DNA of 64,000 bases from Porticoccaceae bacterium (GTDB lineage Bacteria; Pseudomonadota; Gammaproteobacteria; Pseudomonadales; Porticoccaceae), in NCBI GenBank assembly GCA_029242085.1, contig JAQWUP010000029.1:51974-115973 (forward strand), in the 5' to 3' direction. Every line of letters begins with the position of its first letter. The stretch's first letter is position 1. The notes under the pieces were generated by a model. The model was not told the origin of the DNA. It saw nothing but the letters and a program-made list of their open reading frames with translations, and did no database searches. Both the position numbers and the translations under genes were made by a program. Positions 60,196-64,000 of this stretch are shown here, piece by piece.

Positions 60196-61881
60196 GTGAC
60201 TAAAACATTGCTTCTATCCATCAATATTAATAATTACACCTTGGTAGAAACTCTGGAAATCGAATTTTCCGGTGGCACTACTGCGATCACCGGGGAAACT
60301 GGTGCGGGTAAATCGCTGGTGCTGGATGCTCTGGGTATGGCACTGGGTGATCGCGCTGACACAGGCACTATTCGCCACGGTAAAGATCGCGCTGAAATCA
60401 CCGCAACATTTGATATTCATGGCCTTGCTGAAGCCAACACCTGGCTGGAGGAGCATGATTTTAGCGCTGACGATCAATGTATTCTGCGCCGTATCTATAC
60501 GACTGAGGGCCGCTCTCGGGGCTATATCAATGGCCAGAGCTGCACTATGCAACAACTGCAACAGTTGGGTGAAATGCTTACTGATATTCACAGTCAGCAC
60601 GAACATCAATCTCTTTTACGTCGCGAAACTCACCGCAAACTATTGGATGATTATGCCAATGCCACAGATTTAGCTGTGCAGGTGGGTGCTGACTATCGTC
60701 AATGGCATGCAGCCCACAAAAAACTGACTAGCTTGATGGAGCGCTCGGATGAGTTGGTTGCTCGCAAAGACCTGCTCAGTTTTCAGGTAAATGAGCTGCA
60801 ACAGGTGGATCTTGATCCGGCGGCGCTGGCTAAGCTTGAAGTAGAGCAACAGACGCTGGCTAATGCCGAACAAATTCTTCAAGACAGCCATAGTTTGCTT
60901 GCTATCTGTGATCAGACTGAGGGCTTTAATATTCGCGATGGTCTAAACCGCGCGCTGTCGACCCTGGCGGGCCTCAAGCATAAGCCTGAGGCTTTGAGCA
61001 CTGCGGAGGAGTTATTGCAGGGAGGGCTGATTCAGGTGGAGGAAGCCACTCGCGAAATTGAAAATCATATTGATCGATTTGAAGCGGATCCCCAGCGGTT
61101 ACAGCTGGTTGAGGAGCAGTTGGCGGTTATCTTCCAGCTGGCTCGCAAGCATCGTGTTAATGCAGACCAGCTGTCTGAGACACTCTCTGTGCTGGAGCTC
61201 GAGTTACATAGTCTGCAAGATGGCGGTGAGAGTATTGATACTCTGCAGCAGCAGTTGGCAGATTTGGCAGGCAACTATGAGGTGTCGGCGCAAAAACTCA
61301 GCACTGTCCGCCGGCAGGGGTCTGAGACTATGGGTGCTGAAATTAACCAGCAGTTGCAAAAATTATCGATGGAGGGTGCTGAGCTTGTGGTTCAGTTGGC
61401 ACCTCTCGGCAGCGGCGAGTACCGCGCCAGCGGTTTTGAGGAGGTGGAGTTTGTGATTGCGACCAACCCGGGCCAGCCTCATAAGCCTTTAGCTAAGATC
61501 GCCTCTGGCGGTGAGCTTTCGCGGGTGAGTCTGGCGATTCAAGTGGTGGCTGCAGCCCATTCTAAGATTCCTACGCTGGTGTTTGATGAAGTGGATGTGG
61601 GGATTGGTGGCAGTACCGCGGATATTGTTGGGCAGTTGCTGAAGACACTGGGTGATCGCGGCCAGGTGATCAGTGTGACTCACCAGCCTCAGGTGGCGGC
61701 TCACGCCCATCATCATTATCAGGCCAGTAAGATCGTGGATACCCAAAGTGCCGCATCTCTTATGACACCGCTTAATCAGCAGCAGCGTGTTGAAGAACTG
61801 GCACGTATGCTAGGTGGTGCGACAGTGACTGAGCAGACGCTTTCCCATGCTTCTGAGTTGCTTAATTTGGCTTCTGCTTAG
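60196..61881 (+). CDS. recN: DNA repair protein RecN
   Basis: A 561-residue SMC-like ATPase for double-strand break repair. Walker A GETGAGKS at about residues 31-38, coiled-coil arms (about 160-360), ABC signature LASGGELSRVSLAIQV, Walker B TLVFDEVDVGIGG and the late VISVTHQPQVAAHAHHHYQ. The GTG start at 60196 is plausible but has no strong ribosome site. Divergent from grpE as in Pseudomonas. Confidence 0.95.
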   Translation: MTKTLLLSININNYTLVETLEIEFSGGTTAITGETGAGKSLVLDALGMALGDRADTGTIRHGKDRAEITATFDIHGLAEANTWLEEHDFSADDQCILRRIYTTEGRSRGYINGQSCTMQQLQQLGEMLTDIHSQHEHQSLLRRETHRKLLDDYANATDLAVQVGADYRQWHAAHKKLTSLMERSDELVARKDLLSFQVNELQQVDLDPAALAKLEVEQQTLANAEQILQDSHSLLAICDQTEGFNIRDGLNRALSTLAGLKHKPEALSTAEELLQGGLIQVEEATREIENHIDRFEADPQRLQLVEEQLAVIFQLARKHRVNADQLSETLSVLELELHSLQDGGESIDTLQQQLADLAGNYEVSAQKLSTVRRQGSETMGAEINQQLQKLSMEGAELVVQLAPLGSGEYRASGFEEVEFVIATNPGQPHKPLAKIASGGELSRVSLAIQVVAAAHSKIPTLVFDEVDVGIGGSTADIVGQLLKTLGDRGQVISVTHQPQVAAHAHHHYQASKIVDTQSAASLMTPLNQQQRVEELARMLGGATVTEQTLSHASELLNLASA

Positions 61882-61906
61882 TTGGGTTATGGGGGCTGGG
61901 AGGGTG

Positions 61907-62064
61907 ATAGACCCTGCATAGGCCCTTGGGATCGGTCCCATGGCTGCGACCATTTTCAGCGTTCGCACAACTCGCTTCGCTCAAACAGGGTGCTCTCTTT
62001 TTCTGAAAATGATCACAACCATAAACGGGCCCTGATTGATCCCAAGGGCCTATGCAGGATCTAT
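61907..62064. repeat. Long two-tier inverted repeat between recN and pnp
   Basis: Outer arms of 27 bp (61907-61933 and 62038-62064) match at 26 positions; inner arms of 20 bp (61940-61959 and 62003-62022) match at 17. The loop (61960-62002) contains CTCGCTTCGCTC. All four arm mismatches are C-A in plus-strand RNA but G-U in minus-strand RNA. It lies in the 376-bp convergent gap, outside the two terminators; a palindromic repeat element (REP/MITE-like) or structured RNA are the possibilities. Confidence 0.8.
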
Positions 62065-62166
62065 TTTAATTCTCGCGGTACATCCATCTAGAAGAAATAT
62101 AGTTTGAACGTTTTGTTTTGGTCTTCTCATCAATAACTAGCCTATCAATCTACCTCGATAATTCAG

Positions 62167-62194
62167 ATAGCCTCTGGGTATACCCAGAGGCTAT
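62167..62194. repeat. Perfect 28-bp palindrome
   Basis: ATAGCCTCTGGG-TATA-CCCAGAGGCTAT reads the same on both strands. It lies between the pnp terminator and the long inverted repeat. It could act as a bidirectional hairpin without a strong U-run. Confidence 0.85.
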
Positions 62195-62210
62195 TAAACT
62201 CCGCAGGCAA

Positions 62211-62242
62211 AAAAAATCCCCAGCCAAGGCCAGGGATTTTTT
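62211..62242 (-). terminator. Terminator of pnp (possibly bidirectional)
   Basis: AAAAAATCCC and GGGATTTTTT pair around an inner GCC-AA-GGC stem. U-runs are present on both strands, so it can end pnp (stop 16 bp away) and also transcripts from recN. Confidence 0.88.
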
Positions 62243-62257
62243 ACTGCTGACTGAAAA

Positions 62258-64000
62258 TTAAGCTTCTGGCGCTTGCTCTTCAGTTGACTCTGCGGCGGCA
62301 GGTGCTTCGGGCACTGTGCCCTCTTCGATCTGCGCTTCTTTGATAGACAGCTTAACGCGGCCACGGTTGTCGATCTCTGTGACCTTAACGCGAACGTCTT
62401 GGCCTTCTGACAGGTAATCGGTTACCTTGGCAACACGTTCCTGAGCGATCTGAGAGATATGAACCAGACCATCAGTACCGGGCATAAAGTTAACAAATGC
62501 ACCGAAGTCTACGATACGTACAACCTTACCGTCGTAGATAGTGCCTGGCTCTGGATCGGCTACGATTGCTTTAATCGCGTCCATTGCAGAGTTGAGACCC
62601 TCTGTGTCTTCTGAGTAGATTTTAACCGCGCCATCATCAGTGATATCGATAGTCGAGTTATGCTCTTCACAAAGACCACGGATAGTTGCGCCGCCCTTAC
62701 CAATAACATCGCGAATCTTATCGGAATCAATTTGCATCATGCCCATACGAGGTGCTGTCTCAGCCACTTCGTCACGACCTGAAGCGATGACCGTGTTCAT
62801 TTCATCAAGGATATGCAGACGAGCTTCCATGGCTTGCTCTAGAGCAATTTCCATAATCTCTTCGGTGATACCTTCGATTTTGATATCCATCTGCAAGGCA
62901 GTGATACCTGCAGCTGTACCAGCCACTTTAAAGTCCATATCACCGAGGTGATCTTCGTCACCGAGGATGTCGGTCAATACTGCGTAGCCTTCGGCCTCTT
63001 TAACCAGACCCATGGCGATACCAGCAACTGGAGCTTTTAGAGGTACACCAGCGTCCATCAGTGCCAGGCTTGAGCCACAAACTGAAGCCATTGAGCTTGA
63101 ACCGTTAGATTCTGTGATCTCTGATACCACACGCATGGCATATGGGAAATCTTCCTGTGAAGGCAGTACGGCATTGATACCGCGACGGGCTAAACGACCA
63201 TGTCCTACTTCACGACGGCTAGTGAAGCCGATACGGCCACATTCGCCTACTGAGTAGGGAGGGAAGTTGTAGTGCAGCATAAATGGATCGTCTCTTTTGC
63301 CTTCGAGGGCGTCGATCATCTGTGCATCACGGGTTGATCCCAGTGTGGCGGCAACGATGGCCTGTGTCTCACCACGGGTGAACAATGATGAACCATGAAC
63401 CTTGTCGAGAATACCTACTTCTACGTTAATGGCGCGAACTTTCTTGGTGTCACGACCATCGATACGTGGCTCACCACGGATGATGCGACCACGCACAATG
63501 CTCTTCTCGAGCTTTTTGAAGGCGTCTTTGATGTCTTCTGCAGAATGGCCATCTTCGCTAGCCAATTCTTCAGTGGCACGGTCGCGAAGACCATTGACTG
63601 AAACAACACGAGCTTGCTTATCAACTACTTGGTAAGCAGCATCCAGATCAGAGCCTACCAGGCCTGTCAGTGCAGCTTTAAGCTCGGTGTTCTCTTCTTC
63701 TGCCTGCCAATCCCAACGTGGCTTGCCAGCTTCAGCGGCCAGCTCTTCGATTACGCTGATAACAGTTTGCATTTCCTGGTGAGCGAACAGAACGCCGCCC
63801 AGCATGGTGTCTTCTGACAGTTCGCTGGCTTCTGATTCAACCATCAATACTGCGTCTTTGGTACCAGCAACAACCATATCTAATGAGGATTCAGCGAGTT
63901 CGCTGTAGGTTGGATTCAGCAGGTAGCCCTGCTCTTCGGTGTAACCTACACGAGCGCCGCCAACTGGGCCATTAAAAGGGATACCTGAGATAGACAGTGC
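62258..64000 (-). CDS. pnp: Polyribonucleotide nucleotidyltransferase, C-terminal 580 residues (cut by window edge)
   Basis: The track ORF starts at an internal Met (63877); the frame stays open to 64000 ([30 protein letters not shown]), so the true start is outside. PNPase degrades RNA 3'-5' with phosphate and is part of the degradosome. Visible are the end of the first RNase PH domain, the alpha-helical part, the second PH domain ([30 protein letters not shown]), a KH domain ([20 protein letters not shown]) and an S1 domain ([23 protein letters not shown]). Ends in an acidic Glu/Ala-rich tail. Confidence 0.97.
   Translation of the reverse strand, partial: ALSISGIPFNGPVGGARVGYTEEQGYLLNPTYSELAESSLDMVVAGTKDAVLMVESEASELSEDTMLGGVLFAHQEMQTVISVIEELAAEAGKPRWDWQAEEENTELKAALTGLVGSDLDAAYQVVDKQARVVSVNGLRDRATEELASEDGHSAEDIKDAFKKLEKSIVRGRIIRGEPRIDGRDTKKVRAINVEVGILDKVHGSSLFTRGETQAIVAATLGSTRDAQMIDALEGKRDDPFMLHYNFPPYSVGECGRIGFTSRREVGHGRLARRGINAVLPSQEDFPYAMRVVSEITESNGSSSMASVCGSSLALMDAGVPLKAPVAGIAMGLVKEAEGYAVLTDILGDEDHLGDMDFKVAGTAAGITALQMDIKIEGITEEIMEIALEQAMEARLHILDEMNTVIASGRDEVAETAPRMGMMQIDSDKIRDVIGKGGATIRGLCEEHNSTIDITDDGAVKIYSEDTEGLNSAMDAIKAIVADPEPGTIYDGKVVRIVDFGAFVNFMPGTDGLVHISQIAQERVAKVTDYLSEGQDVRVKVTEIDNRGRVKLSIKEAQIEEGTVPEAPAAAESTEEQAPEA

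Overview
The window is a dense, roughly 50% GC stretch of chromosome from a free-living marine-type gammaproteobacterium. Gene order is close to Pseudomonas and to the SAR92/Porticoccaceae-like oligotrophs: tilS-pyrG-kdsA-eno-ftsB-ispD-ispF, algR-like/argH/hemC-hemD-hemX-hemY, lptM-lysA-dapF-DUF484, rpsP-rimM-trmD-rplS with ffh, ypjD and a CorB-like gene, and grpE-dnaK-dnaJ-dapB-carA-carB-greA with divergent recN. The taxonomic placement is an inference from synteny and protein resemblance. I saw no tRNA, rRNA, insertion sequence, prophage or CRISPR array. ispF (left edge) and pnp (right edge) are cut by the window.

Region by region: 1-7.7 kb is a minus-strand run from a signal-peptide methyltransferase through yheU and tilS to the isoprenoid, Kdo, CTP and division genes. 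7.8-11.1 kb is a plus-strand chain gcvR-like/trmL/fldB/mnmC with 4-nt overlaps. 11.1-15.9 kb carries the heme genes and an AlgR-like regulator whose phosphoacceptor Asp is replaced by Lys. 16-20.9 kb has argH, cyaY (convergent), and lptM-lysA-dapF-DUF484. rnr follows on the minus strand.

23.4-30 kb is the least ordinary signalling region. A LuxR-type response regulator, a TonB-dependent receptor, an orphan periplasmic binding protein and a BarA-like hybrid kinase with Hpt are read as one minus-strand unit. A gene-free gap after them holds a candidate Csr/Rsm-type small RNA with GGA-loop hairpins and an intrinsic terminator. 30.4-38.2 kb is ribosomal, SRP and housekeeping. 38.2-40.3 kb has an outer-membrane protein gene broken by an in-frame TAG, a peroxiredoxin and monothiol glutaredoxin. 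40.5-48 kb is an iron locus (DUF4856 lipoprotein, imelysin lipoprotein, TonB receptor, membrane hydroxylase; divergent FTR1 permease) with two Fur-box-like sites placed over the two divergent promoters. 48-50.2 kb holds argD and an argF interrupted by an in-frame TAA. 50.2-60 kb contains greA, carAB, dapB and the dnaK chaperone genes under a near-consensus sigma-32 promoter. 60.2-64 kb has recN and pnp, converging on a gap with a long RNA-like inverted repeat.

The most interesting items are the sensory module with its candidate sRNA, the MnmC whose methyltransferase half looks catalytically dead, the pseudo-receiver AlgR-like protein, the two single-codon nonsense interruptions, and the recN-pnp inverted repeat whose arm mismatches would all become G-U pairs in minus-strand RNA.
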